This document shows, one piece after another, positions 1 to 7,424 of a DNA stretch of 29,092 nt (its first letter is position 1; each line of letters opens with the position of its first letter). Made by a program: the position numbers and the translations under genes. The notes beneath the pieces were generated by a model. That model was not told the DNA's origin, did no database searches, and saw only the letters and a list, made by a program, of their open reading frames with translations. The DNA comes from XYA12-FULL-58-9 sp001798605 (GTDB lineage: Bacteria; Myxococcota; XYA12-FULL-58-9), in contig DAINMX010000065.1 in the NCBI GenBank assembly GCA_036736205.1, positions 1 through 29,092 of the forward strand, given 5' to 3'.

Positions 1-64
1 TCGAGGTCACCCGTTGGACTCTGGAAGAATTGGCGGCTATGCTCCGTCTCCTGAGGAGCTCACC

Positions 65-337
65 ATGTGGAAATGGATAATTCTGAGTATGTCTTTTGCG
101 TACCTTGCCACCGGTTGCGCTGGAACGTCCTACGGTGCATCTACGGACGGCACATTCCCATTGCGTCCCGCCGGGGCCGAGTATCCAGGCTGGGAGCACA
201 TGTGCATCGTGTTCACGGCGACGAATGCTACCGAAACCCTGCAAAGCTCAGGCGAAAAGGGTTGGGAGCTTGTTGCCATTGGCAAACAGGGTGGCGACGA
301 TTTGATGTGCTTCAAACGACCCAAAACGGGCGCGTGA
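65..337 (+). CDS. small lipoprotein with GWEL (DUF4177-like) domain
   Basis: A 90-residue protein. The ATG at 65 is preceded by AGGAG at 54-58, so I chose it over an in-frame ATG at 14. The N-terminus has a short hydrophobic stretch ending in LATGC, a likely lipobox with Cys18 as the lipidated residue, although Ala rather than Leu sits at -3. The mature part holds WEHMCIVF, then GWELVAIGK, then LMCFKRP, a pattern resembling small DUF4177-type domains. The same pattern recurs at the C-terminus of the next gene, so the two are probably paralogous in this domain. The next start lies 1 nt after this stop, so they are surely co-transcribed. The function is unknown; an envelope location is inferred. 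Confidence 0.72.
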   Translation: MWKWIILSMSFAYLATGCAGTSYGASTDGTFPLRPAGAEYPGWEHMCIVFTATNATETLQSSGEKGWELVAIGKQGGDDLMCFKRPKTGA

Positions 338-338
338 C

Positions 339-1202
339 ATGAAACGTTTGCGACTCACAATCTCAGCGGTCTGCGCATTGGTATTCTGCGCGAGTTTGCT
401 GCAAGCCGATGAAGCGGCTGCCCTGTCGTTTTCGCCGATGTGGTGCAGTTGGATTGTTAGCCAACCATCACCCTCTCCTCCTACAGCACGGGCGAAAGGC
501 AAAAAGAAGCGCAAGAACAAGAAGACCCGCCAAGCCAAGGATGTATTGGCACCCACGGTAACGCCAACAACGGAACCACCGCCACCAGCGCCTACCCCAC
601 CGGAATCGACACCACCGGAGTCGACGCCCCCGGAGTCAACCGCACCGGAACCACCTGCGCCGCCGCCACCACCGCCGCCACCACCGCCACCACAGGCAAC
701 GCCGCCCGCAGTGCAGCCTGTGACACCGACAACGTCACCCGACCTACCGGACACATCGCCGACGACACCATCCCTGCCCACGACCACGCCGGTACCACCA
801 GCAACGCCGGTAGCACCAGCAACACCGGTACCACCGGCAACACCGGTACCACCGGCAACACCGGCAACACCGGTACCACCGGCAACACCGGTACCACCGG
901 CAACACCGGTAACACCGGCAACACCGGCAACAGCAGCAACTCCCTTTCCGGAGGAATTGCCGCAGATCATCACCAAAGCTCTCGAGCCGGAGCAGCCCAA
1001 ACCCAAGGCGGGTCCAACTTGGGTGAGGCCACGTTATTCACATTATGATCACCTGTGTGTGACCTACGATCTCGGCAATATGTCGGGTGCCCTCAATCAA
1101 GCCGGCGACAATGGCTGGGAATTGATGACTCTGAGCAAGCTCGATCGTGAACAACTGATGTGCTTCAGACGCCCAAGCGCTGTCGCCACTCGGCTACGAT
1201 AA
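339..1202 (+). CDS. secreted Pro/Thr-rich protein with C-terminal GWEL domain
   Basis: A 287-residue protein starting 1 nt after the upstream stop. Residues 1-24 look like a signal peptide (MKRLRL, then a hydrophobic core). A basic Lys/Arg cluster follows at about 50-66, then a long Pro-rich region of PPEST repeats, a run of eleven prolines and PATPVP-type repeats to about residue 200. The C-terminus has YDHLCVTYDLGN, GWELMTLSK and LMCFRRP, matching the domain of the preceding lipoprotein. The Pro/Thr region would be extended and could span the periplasm or cell-wall space, placing the terminal domain away from the membrane. The function is unknown. The opposite strand is also open here, but only as a Gly-rich mirror of the repeats. 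Confidence 0.72.
   Translation: MKRLRLTISAVCALVFCASLLQADEAAALSFSPMWCSWIVSQPSPSPPTARAKGKKKRKNKKTRQAKDVLAPTVTPTTEPPPPAPTPPESTPPESTPPESTAPEPPAPPPPPPPPPPPQATPPAVQPVTPTTSPDLPDTSPTTPSLPTTTPVPPATPVAPATPVPPATPVPPATPATPVPPATPVPPATPVTPATPATAATPFPEELPQIITKALEPEQPKPKAGPTWVRPRYSHYDHLCVTYDLGNMSGALNQAGDNGWELMTLSKLDREQLMCFRRPSAVATRLR
787..932 (+). repeat. in-frame 9-bp repeat tract (ACCGGCAAC / ACCGGTACC)
   Basis: Imperfect tandem 9-mers alternating between CCGGCAACA and CCGGTACCA encode PATPVP-like repeats inside the preceding gene. Because the unit is a multiple of three, copy-number change would alter the length of the Pro/Thr region without breaking the frame. Confidence 0.85.
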
Positions 1203-1217
1203 CAAAAATCGTCGGGA

Positions 1218-3641
1218 TCACTGTACAGCTGGGTTGGGATCCTTGCCTTCGGCAACAGGAACATCGACCTTTGATTCGCCGGCGATTGTCTTGTGTGCGC
1301 CAAAGAACTCGTCGGGGGAGTCCAGCACCAGGGCATGCCTGAGAACTTCGTCGAGGTGCTCGACAGTGTGGAACTTGAGATTCTTGGCGACGATCTTGGG
1401 TACCTCTTCGAGATCCTTTTCGTTGTCCTTGGGGATGATCACTTCACGGATCTCCGCACGGTGGGCCGCCAAGATCTTCTCCTTGAGACCGCCGATGGGG
1501 AGGACTCGTCCGCGCAAAGTAATTTCGCCGGTCATCGCCAGATCATGGCGGACTGGAATGCGAGTGAGCGCCGAGACCAAAGCCGTGGCCATGGTGATGC
1601 CGGCTGAAGGACCGTCCTTGGGCGTCGCCCCCTCTGGCACGTGAATGTGGATGTCTATGGACGAATAGAAGTCTGCAGCCAAGCCCCAAGACTCGGCACG
1701 GGACCGCACATAACTCATCGCCGCTTGCGCCGACTCTTGCATGACGTCGCCGAGCTTGCCGGTGATGGTGAGCTTGCCTTTGCCAGGCATGGTGGTGACC
1801 TCGATGTTGAGGATCTCACCGCCCATTTGTGTCCATGCGAGGCCCGTGGCCATGCCGATCTCGTCGTTCTCCTCGCGACTCTTCGCACGAAACTTGGGCA
1901 CACCGAGAAGCTTCTTGATGCGGTTGGGAGTGATCCTGAACTGTTGATCCTTCCCTTTTTGCACCACCTCCTTAGCCAGTTTGCGACAAATGCTGGCGAT
2001 CTCGCGCTCGAGCTGACGGACACCGGCTTCGCGGGTGTAGAGCTGAATGATGGTCCGCATCGATTGATCACCAAAGGCGATGTTCACGTCGGCAAGTCCG
2101 TTCTCGCGGCGCTGCTTGGGTACCAAGTAGCGATCGGCGATCGACATCTTTTCCAATTCCGTGTAGCCGGCAATGCGGATGATCTCGAGACGGTCTTCCA
2201 ACGCTGCAGGGATCCCTTGAAGGGTGTTGGCGGTGCAAACAAACATGATACTCGACAGATCGTAGTCCATGTCGAGGTAGTGATCGTTAAAACTGTTGTT
2301 CTGCTCTGGATCGAGAACCTCGAGCAACGCCGCAGACGGGTCACCGCGGAAGTCCATCGACATCTTGTCGATTTCGTCGAGGAGAAATACCGGGTTCGAT
2401 GTGCCGGCGCGCTTGAGACTCTGAATGATCTTGCCAGGCAAAGCGCCAATGTAGGTTCGACGATGACCACGAATCTCAGCCTCATCACGCACACCGCCGA
2501 GCGACTGACGCACGAACTGGCGCCCCGTAGCCCGAGCAATGGATCGTCCCAATGAAGTCTTGCCAACGCCTGGAGGACCGACGAGACAAAGGATGGGGCC
2601 CTTCATCTTGTCGACGAGTTTCTGCACTGCGAGATATTCGAGGATGCGCTCCTTTGGCTTCTTGAGGCCGTAGTGATCCTCTTCGAGGATTTGCTCGGCT
2701 TCGACCATGTCGAGCTGGTCCTCCGATTCCTCGAACCATGGCAGTGACAGGCACCAATCGATGTAGTTGCGTACGACCGTCGCCTCTGCAGACATCGGCG
2801 ACATCATCTTGAGTTTCTTGACCTCCTTTTCGACCTTGTCCCGCGCTTCCTCGGGCATCTTCTTTGCTTTGAGCTTCTCTTCGAGCTCGTTGATCTCATT
2901 TTTGAACTCGTCGCGCTCCCCGAGCTCCTTCTGGATCGCTCGCATCTGCTCGTTGAGATAATACTCCTTCTCCGTTCGCTCCATCTGCTTCTTGACGCGA
3001 GAGCGGATCTTGCGCTCAACCTGAAGGATCTCGATCTCGCCCTGCATCAACTCGTAGAGCTTCTCGAGTCTCTCTTTGGGCGTCTGCATCTCCAACATCG
3101 CCTGTTTGTCGGGGTGTTTGATCGGCAGATGGGCGACGATGGTGTCGGCGAGCCGCGGGGCATCATCAATTGCCTTGATGTTCATCAGCACGTCGGGCTG
3201 CAAACGACGGGATAGACGCGCATAATTCTCAAAAACCTCGTGTACCGTCCGCAGCAGGGCCTCGAGCTCAGGAGTTTGCTGCTCGAGCTCCTGCATCTCC
3301 TCGACCTCGACGAGGAAAAAGCTGTCGTTGGGTAGAAAACGCCGAATTCGCGCACGACGTTTGCCCTCGACGAGCACCTTGACGGTGCCATCGGGCCGTT
3401 TGATGTGCTGCATCAGCTGGCCGACAGTGCCGATCGCATAAATGTCGTCCGGAACCGGGTCGTTGGTTTTTGCCTTCTTCTGGGCAGCCAGTAGCAGCTC
3501 TCGATTGCCGCGCATGGCCTCTTCGACCGCTTTGATCGACGGCGCCCGACCGACATATAGGGGCACCATCATATGTGGAAATACGACAATGTCCCGAAGG
3601 GGCAAAAGTGGCAAAAGGCGCGCCTCTTCTGAATTACTCAT
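1218..3641 (-). CDS. lon: ATP-dependent Lon protease
   Basis: An 807-residue cytoplasmic AAA+ serine protease that degrades misfolded and regulatory proteins. Its parts run in the usual order: an N-terminal substrate-binding LON domain (LPLRDIVVFPHM near the start), a coiled-coil region, the AAA+ module with Walker A GPPGVGKT at 355-362 and FLLDEIDKM as Walker B, then the protease domain. The catalytic serine is in KDGPSAG at residue 679, and the lysine of GGLKEK falls at 722 by the constant spacing; both numbers match E. coli Lon. The length is typical. The ATG at 3641 has AGAGGA about 10 nt upstream. The gene is divergent from the PilZ gene. A few Myxococcota carry two lon genes; this one looks like the standard form. 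Confidence 0.98.
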   Translation of the reverse strand: MSNSEEARLLPLLPLRDIVVFPHMMVPLYVGRAPSIKAVEEAMRGNRELLLAAQKKAKTNDPVPDDIYAIGTVGQLMQHIKRPDGTVKVLVEGKRRARIRRFLPNDSFFLVEVEEMQELEQQTPELEALLRTVHEVFENYARLSRRLQPDVLMNIKAIDDAPRLADTIVAHLPIKHPDKQAMLEMQTPKERLEKLYELMQGEIEILQVERKIRSRVKKQMERTEKEYYLNEQMRAIQKELGERDEFKNEINELEEKLKAKKMPEEARDKVEKEVKKLKMMSPMSAEATVVRNYIDWCLSLPWFEESEDQLDMVEAEQILEEDHYGLKKPKERILEYLAVQKLVDKMKGPILCLVGPPGVGKTSLGRSIARATGRQFVRQSLGGVRDEAEIRGHRRTYIGALPGKIIQSLKRAGTSNPVFLLDEIDKMSMDFRGDPSAALLEVLDPEQNNSFNDHYLDMDYDLSSIMFVCTANTLQGIPAALEDRLEIIRIAGYTELEKMSIADRYLVPKQRRENGLADVNIAFGDQSMRTIIQLYTREAGVRQLEREIASICRKLAKEVVQKGKDQQFRITPNRIKKLLGVPKFRAKSREENDEIGMATGLAWTQMGGEILNIEVTTMPGKGKLTITGKLGDVMQESAQAAMSYVRSRAESWGLAADFYSSIDIHIHVPEGATPKDGPSAGITMATALVSALTRIPVRHDLAMTGEITLRGRVLPIGGLKEKILAAHRAEIREVIIPKDNEKDLEEVPKIVAKNLKFHTVEHLDEVLRHALVLDSPDEFFGAHKTIAGESKVDVPVAEGKDPNPAVQ

Positions 3642-3666
3642 TGGCTAGATTCCTCTGTTGTTTGGG

Positions 3667-3695
3667 AAATTAGCTGTCGGCGACAGGTTGCGCAA
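3667..3695 (-). promoter_or_regulatory. candidate sigma-70 type promoter of lon
   Basis: On the minus strand TTGCGC (3695-3690) is followed after 17 nt by TAATTT (3672-3667), about 25 nt before the lon ATG. Spacing and position suit a -35/-10 pair. I saw no CIRCE-like inverted repeat. Motif reading only. Confidence 0.35.
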
Positions 3696-3780
3696 GAGGG
3701 CGCCCACGAACAACATTTCCGCAACATCTGCGGCGTCTTACCGATGATATAAGTGTGTAAGCTCACCCCGGAGGGTTCCC

Positions 3781-4116
3781 ATGGCCGAGCAAAACCGTCG
3801 CCACCCACGACGCAGGTCAAAAACAGAGGCATCGGTGCAAATCGGCAGCGACGTGTTTCACGGAACTCTGATGGACACCAGCGCGGAAGGCGTGTTCTTT
3901 CGGCCCAACTGGGGTCTCGTCGCGGGGTTGTTTGTCGCAATGGATGAGCCTACCGTTGGCCCCAAGGTCAATGAGCAGGTGCAGTTAAGCATCTCCCATC
4001 GCGGTCAGGACACCACCTCCGAAGCTGTGGTTCGTTGGGTTGGTTGCAGCAACGAGCATTGGAGCCATGGATTTGGCCTCGAGTTCAAAGGGAGTCCACG
4101 CCCTCCTCTTCCATGA
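3781..4116 (+). CDS. PilZ domain protein (putative c-di-GMP receptor)
   Basis: A 111-residue single-domain protein. The N-terminal basic stretch NRRHPRRR supplies the RxxxR motif (R6/R7 to R10/R11), and DTSAEG at 32-37 is the (D/N)xSxxG motif. Together these are the two parts of the PilZ site that bind cyclic di-GMP. The rest fits the PilZ beta-barrel, ending in GFGLEF. Such stand-alone PilZ proteins act as cytoplasmic effectors on motility, polysaccharide or other outputs; the partner here is not known. GGAGGG at 3770-3775 fixes the start. Its stop overlaps the ATG of the next gene as ATGA, so the two are probably translated together. Confidence 0.88.
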   Translation: MAEQNRRHPRRRSKTEASVQIGSDVFHGTLMDTSAEGVFFRPNWGLVAGLFVAMDEPTVGPKVNEQVQLSISHRGQDTTSEAVVRWVGCSNEHWSHGFGLEFKGSPRPPLP

Positions 4117-4679
4117 AGATACCTCTTGAAACGCAGCCACGTTCAGCTTTGAATCGCCCCATGAGCTCGATGCGAATCATTGCAATTGTGTTGTTGGTGG
4201 TTGGTAGCTCTGTCTCCTGTGTGGCACCGTTGCACAGGCAGATCGAGCTGACGCAAAAAGAGCTGACCAAACGTGTTAACGAACACTTTCCTTACGAGAA
4301 GATCGCCGGCGTGTTCAGTCTCACTCTCGACAACGCCGAGGTTATCTTGTCAGAGGGGTCCGAGGAGGTCGGCGTCACCCTCGACGCCACCGTGCGACTC
4401 GGGCCTATCAAGATCCCTTCGGGCCGCGTCGGTGTGGTGGGCAAACTTTCATACGACGCAGAAAAGGGATACGTCCTCTTGTACGAGCCACACATCAACA
4501 CTTTCGAGCTTCCCAAAGTGCACGATGAGCACCTCGAGAATGCGACGAAGATCATCAACGATGTCGTGACCAACGTTTTGCCGGTGGTGCCGTTACACAA
4601 AGTGGAGGGCGGCACCAGGTGGGTTTTGAAATCGGTGAAAGTTGAAAAAGGAAGTGTCTGGGTAGAGCTTGGTCTCTAG
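4113..4679 (+). CDS. DUF1439 (YceB-like) lipoprotein
   Basis: A protein of up to 188 residues. After a short N-terminal stretch, MRIIAIVLLVVGSSVSC forms a lipoprotein-like signal peptide. The mature part has the outline of the DUF1439 / E. coli YceB family: an N-terminal helix (QKELTKRVNEHF), LTLDNAEV, a GKLSYDAEKGYV strand pair and a C-terminal helix before a closing strand. YceB-like proteins are periplasmic-facing lipoproteins with a lipid-binding-type fold and unclear function. I chose the ATG at 4113 because it overlaps the PilZ stop (ATGA), which gives a way to translate it. ATGs at 4161 and 4170 would give a more usual signal peptide length, and none of the three has a clear ribosome binding site. 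Confidence 0.68.
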   Translation: MKIPLETQPRSALNRPMSSMRIIAIVLLVVGSSVSCVAPLHRQIELTQKELTKRVNEHFPYEKIAGVFSLTLDNAEVILSEGSEEVGVTLDATVRLGPIKIPSGRVGVVGKLSYDAEKGYVLLYEPHINTFELPKVHDEHLENATKIINDVVTNVLPVVPLHKVEGGTRWVLKSVKVEKGSVWVELGL

Positions 4680-4734
4680 GCACACCGCTTCACAATCCCA
4701 CGTCCATCAGGTAGTGCCTTTCGCCAGGCCAACG

Positions 4735-4749
4735 GCGACGTAACGTCGC
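4735..4749. promoter_or_regulatory. perfect palindrome in the recA upstream region
   Basis: GCGACGT and ACGTCGC form a perfect 7-bp inverted repeat around a single A, about 110 nt before the recA start. No canonical LexA box of the E. coli (CTGT-N8-ACAG) or Bacillus (GAAC-N4-GTTC) type was found in this 177-nt leader. This palindrome is therefore the best operator candidate; the regulator is unknown. Confidence 0.35.
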
Positions 4750-4820
4750 GCGTCGCAATCTGACACATTCGTGAAATCCACTCACTCAAATTCAAGCAGT
4801 TACAGTTGGCACCCAGTTTG

Positions 4821-4848
4821 CTCCTCTCTGTCGCCAATACGAGAGGAG
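4821..4848 (+). promoter_or_regulatory. hairpin covering the recA ribosome binding site
   Basis: CTCCTCTC (4821-4828) is the exact reverse complement of GAGAGGAG (4841-4848), separated by a 12-nt loop. The 3' arm contains the Shine-Dalgarno AGGAG (4844-4848) used by the recA ATG at 4857. If it forms in mRNA, this 8-bp stem would hide the ribosome binding site. The complementarity is seen directly; regulation is inferred. Confidence 0.5.
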
Positions 4849-4856
4849 AAATGACC

Positions 4857-5984
4857 ATGGGCAAGCCTGATGAGAAGAACAAGCCACTCGACAAACTGAA
4901 GCTGATTCAGGACGCAATCGGTGTCATAGAGAAACAGTTCGGCCGAGGTGCCATCATGCGCCTCGGCGAGCACCAGATTGCAGACTCGGTCGCGGTGATA
5001 CCCTCTGGGAGTCTCGGCATCGACCTGGCCCTCGGTGTTGGTGGATTTCCACGGGGCCGTATTGTCGAGATCTTTGGTCCGGAGTCGAGCGGCAAAACCA
5101 CACTGGCACTGCATGCCATCGCCCAGGCACACAAGAAGGGTGGGGTGTGTGCGTTCATCGATGCCGAGCATGCCCTCGATGTCACCTACGCAAGGGCTCT
5201 CGGCGTGCAGGCGGAGAACCTTTTGATCTCCCAGCCAGACAGTGGCGAGCAGGCGTTGGAGATCTGTGAGACCTTGGTGCGCTCCAGCGCTGTCGATCTG
5301 CTCGTGCTCGACTCAGTGGCAGCCTTGGTGCCGCGCGCGGAGATCGAAGGCGAGATGGGCGATGCGCACATGGGTCTGCAAGCACGCCTGATGAGTCAGG
5401 CGATGCGCAAGCTCACCGGCGTTGCCCACAAGAGTCGCTGCACGTTGTTGTTCATCAATCAGCTGCGACAAAAGATTGGCGTGGTCTTCGGCAACCCCGA
5501 GGTCACCAGCGGCGGCAACGCTCTGAAATTCTACGCGTCGATGCGAATCGAGGTTCGCCGCATCGGTGCCATCAAGGATGAGAAGGGTGTCATTGGCAAT
5601 CGCACCCGCATCAAGGTTGTGAAGAACAAGCTGGCACCGCCCTTTAGGGAAGTCGAGGTCGATGTTCTCTATGGCCACGGCATTTGGGCCGCAGGCGACT
5701 TGCTCGATCGTGCTCTCGATGTGGGCGTGCTCACTCGCTCTGGCTCCTGGATCGCTTGGGACAATCGCCAACTGGGGCAGGGCCGAGAGAAAGTCGCCAA
5801 CATGTTGGAGATGGACCCGTCATTGGCTGATACCCTGTACCAGGCGGTCACGGAACAATTCCGCAAACAGGCGCTCTTGGCCGCGCGTCCCAATCCCTCT
5901 GCCACCCGTTCAATCGTAGCCAACGACCCCGCCGTCGACGAGGTCCCAGAGGCTGAATGCAAAACGGACACAAAGGTTGCATAG
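4857..5984 (+). CDS. recA: RecA recombinase
   Basis: A 375-residue RecA, the DNA-dependent ATPase that forms filaments on single-stranded DNA for homologous recombination and triggers the SOS response. Visible parts are the Walker A GPESSGKTT at 74-82, DLLVLDSVAAL (Walker B), the L1 region EGEMGDAHMGLQAR, INQLRQKIGVVFGNPE leading into loop L2 with TSGGNALKFYAS, and GQGREKVANML in the C-terminal domain. It has no intein. The tail is only moderately acidic. AGGAG at 4844-4848 is 8 nt from the ATG at 4857 but only 2 nt from that at 4851, so I prefer 4857. The leader carries a hairpin over this site and a separate palindrome. Some Myxococcota have two recA genes, and which copy this is cannot be told here. 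Confidence 0.97.
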   Translation: MGKPDEKNKPLDKLKLIQDAIGVIEKQFGRGAIMRLGEHQIADSVAVIPSGSLGIDLALGVGGFPRGRIVEIFGPESSGKTTLALHAIAQAHKKGGVCAFIDAEHALDVTYARALGVQAENLLISQPDSGEQALEICETLVRSSAVDLLVLDSVAALVPRAEIEGEMGDAHMGLQARLMSQAMRKLTGVAHKSRCTLLFINQLRQKIGVVFGNPEVTSGGNALKFYASMRIEVRRIGAIKDEKGVIGNRTRIKVVKNKLAPPFREVEVDVLYGHGIWAAGDLLDRALDVGVLTRSGSWIAWDNRQLGQGREKVANMLEMDPSLADTLYQAVTEQFRKQALLAARPNPSATRSIVANDPAVDEVPEAECKTDTKVA

Positions 5985-6038
5985 ATTCGGCGGGTGCTCA
6001 CCTGACTCAACTGTGGTTTTGTGCTCTAGTAACCCGCA

Positions 6039-6476
6039 ATGCGCGTTGAGTTTCATGGCCTCGAAACCGTTGTGCCCGATGGTTGGCACGACGAATCCAC
6101 CATCATATTCACACTACCGATGGGTGGCAGTCGCGATGCCAAAGAGCGCCAGGCCAATATCAGCATTACCTGGGATGCCCACGAACAGCGCGACCCCCAT
6201 GTGGTGCTCGACCTGAAGATGAAGAAGCTGGCAAAGACTCTACGAAGTTATCAGCTAATAGAAACCGGGCAACTCGAGGTTGAGTCCCGAGCCATTCCAT
6301 TTGTCGTGTATGGTTTCCGGGCGACACGAGCGATAACCCAGATCTTGTTTGCAAAGCAAACGGACGTCGAGCTGATCTTGATCTGCGGCACAGCGACATC
6401 GGAGCACTTCGCAGAAGTGCGCCCGCATTTTGAGAAATCGGCGCGTGCCCTTGCACGGGCAAAACCGACTGCTTGA
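6039..6476 (+). CDS. DcrB/DUF1795-like protein
   Basis: A 145-residue cytoplasmic-looking protein without signal peptide or membrane segment. It begins MRVEFHGLETVVPDGWHDES, followed by alternating strands (IIFTLP, ANISIT), a helix, and a strand-rich second half (IPFVVYGF, ELILICGTA) ending in an amphipathic helix. This matches the outline of DcrB/DUF1795 proteins, which commonly start with a strand then 'lPdGW'. In some bacteria members of this superfamily (EagR) are chaperones for type VI PAAR/Rhs effectors. An Rhs fragment lies about 21 kb away across a scaffold gap, too far to infer a pairing. The gene follows recA by 54 nt and is convergent with mscS. No clear ribosome binding site is visible. 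Confidence 0.6.
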   Translation: MRVEFHGLETVVPDGWHDESTIIFTLPMGGSRDAKERQANISITWDAHEQRDPHVVLDLKMKKLAKTLRSYQLIETGQLEVESRAIPFVVYGFRATRAITQILFAKQTDVELILICGTATSEHFAEVRPHFEKSARALARAKPTA

Positions 6477-6555
6477 TCATAGATTTCCCGCTCGGCGGCG
6501 TCAGCACTGGTGAACATTGCGATTTGCGGCGTCTGCGCACCACCTTCGCCACGGA

Positions 6556-7407
6556 TCATTGTGTTCTGTCGACCGGTGGGCTCACCAAACTCACTGGAAA
6601 TGGAGCCGTTGCACTACCGGCATACAAACTGACATGAGGGAATGGGATTTCTATTCCGTTCTCGTCAAAAGCCTTCTTGATTTCCTCGTACATGGCGTTG
6701 CGCACATCCAGCCAGGCATCCTTCTTGACCCAGACCGAGAACTGCATCTCGAGAGCGGAACTTCCATACCCGAGAAAGACGAAGAGGGGTCTGGGCTCCT
6801 GGAGACAAAGCGGATTTTTGTCCGCTATGCTCATCATGATCTCGCGAACCCGCGCGATGTCCTCTTTGTACGCGACGGAGATCTTGAGGTCTGCTCGACG
6901 AATTGGGAAATGAGTCATGTTTGTGACATTCGACTTGAGCATGGTTTCGTTGGGGATTCGAACCAAGAGATTGTCAAAGGTGCGGAGCTTGACCGAAAGG
7001 AGATCCACCGAGAGGACCTCGCCGGTGGTCTCGGCCACCTGGATGATGTCACCCACAGCAAAAGGATGCTCACCGATGAGGAAAAGCCCACTGATGATAT
7101 TGGATACGGACGTTTGGGCGGCGAATCCGAGAGCCACGGTCAACACACCGGCCGCACCAAGAAGAGCCCCGAGTTCAAAGCCGAGCTCACGAAGAGCCCA
7201 GGCCATCGCCACGATGATCACCAGATAGCTGAGTCCCCGACGCAACAAGAACAGATGTTGGGGACGAAGCCGTTGGGTTTTGTTCAAGGACCGTCGCAGC
7301 AAAGACACGACGAGCACACCGATCAGCAAAGCAACAAGGGCTCTCGCGCCCGCGCGGGCGGCATCTCCGGTGCCGAAAGCGACCACCCTATCGAGCAGCT
7401 CTCCCAT
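6556..7407 (-). CDS. MscS-family mechanosensitive ion channel
   Basis: A 283-residue inner-membrane channel that opens under membrane tension to release solutes on osmotic downshock. Three N-terminal helices are visible: about 21-38, 56-76 and the pore-lining TM3 at about 80-112 with the Gly/Ala-rich GAAGVLTVALGFAAQ. GEHPFAVGDII then leads into the cytoplasmic beta domain, including VKLRTFDNLLVRIPNE. The size equals the minimal E. coli MscS type. A strong AGGAGG lies a few bases before the ATG. It is the second gene of a unit, 17 nt after the DUF432-like gene, and is probably co-transcribed with it. Confidence 0.93.
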   Translation of the reverse strand: MGELLDRVVAFGTGDAARAGARALVALLIGVLVVSLLRRSLNKTQRLRPQHLFLLRRGLSYLVIIVAMAWALRELGFELGALLGAAGVLTVALGFAAQTSVSNIISGLFLIGEHPFAVGDIIQVAETTGEVLSVDLLSVKLRTFDNLLVRIPNETMLKSNVTNMTHFPIRRADLKISVAYKEDIARVREIMMSIADKNPLCLQEPRPLFVFLGYGSSALEMQFSVWVKKDAWLDVRNAMYEEIKKAFDENGIEIPFPHVSLYAGSATAPFPVSLVSPPVDRTQ

Positions 7408-7424
7408 GTCTTGCCTCCTGCGAG

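Noticed and set aside
248..1006. Long Gly/Val-rich minus-strand frame resembling PE-PGRS-type repeats
   Set aside because: It is the mirror of the Pro/Thr repeat tract; the plus strand has a signal peptide and a domain shared with the neighbouring gene.
1641..2555. Plus-strand 304-codon open frame
   Set aside because: Wholly antisense to the well-conserved lon gene; no family resemblance.
6446..6461. TGCCC/GGGCA hairpin at the end of the DcrB-like gene as a terminator
   Set aside because: Lies within the coding region and is followed by AAAAC, not a T-run.
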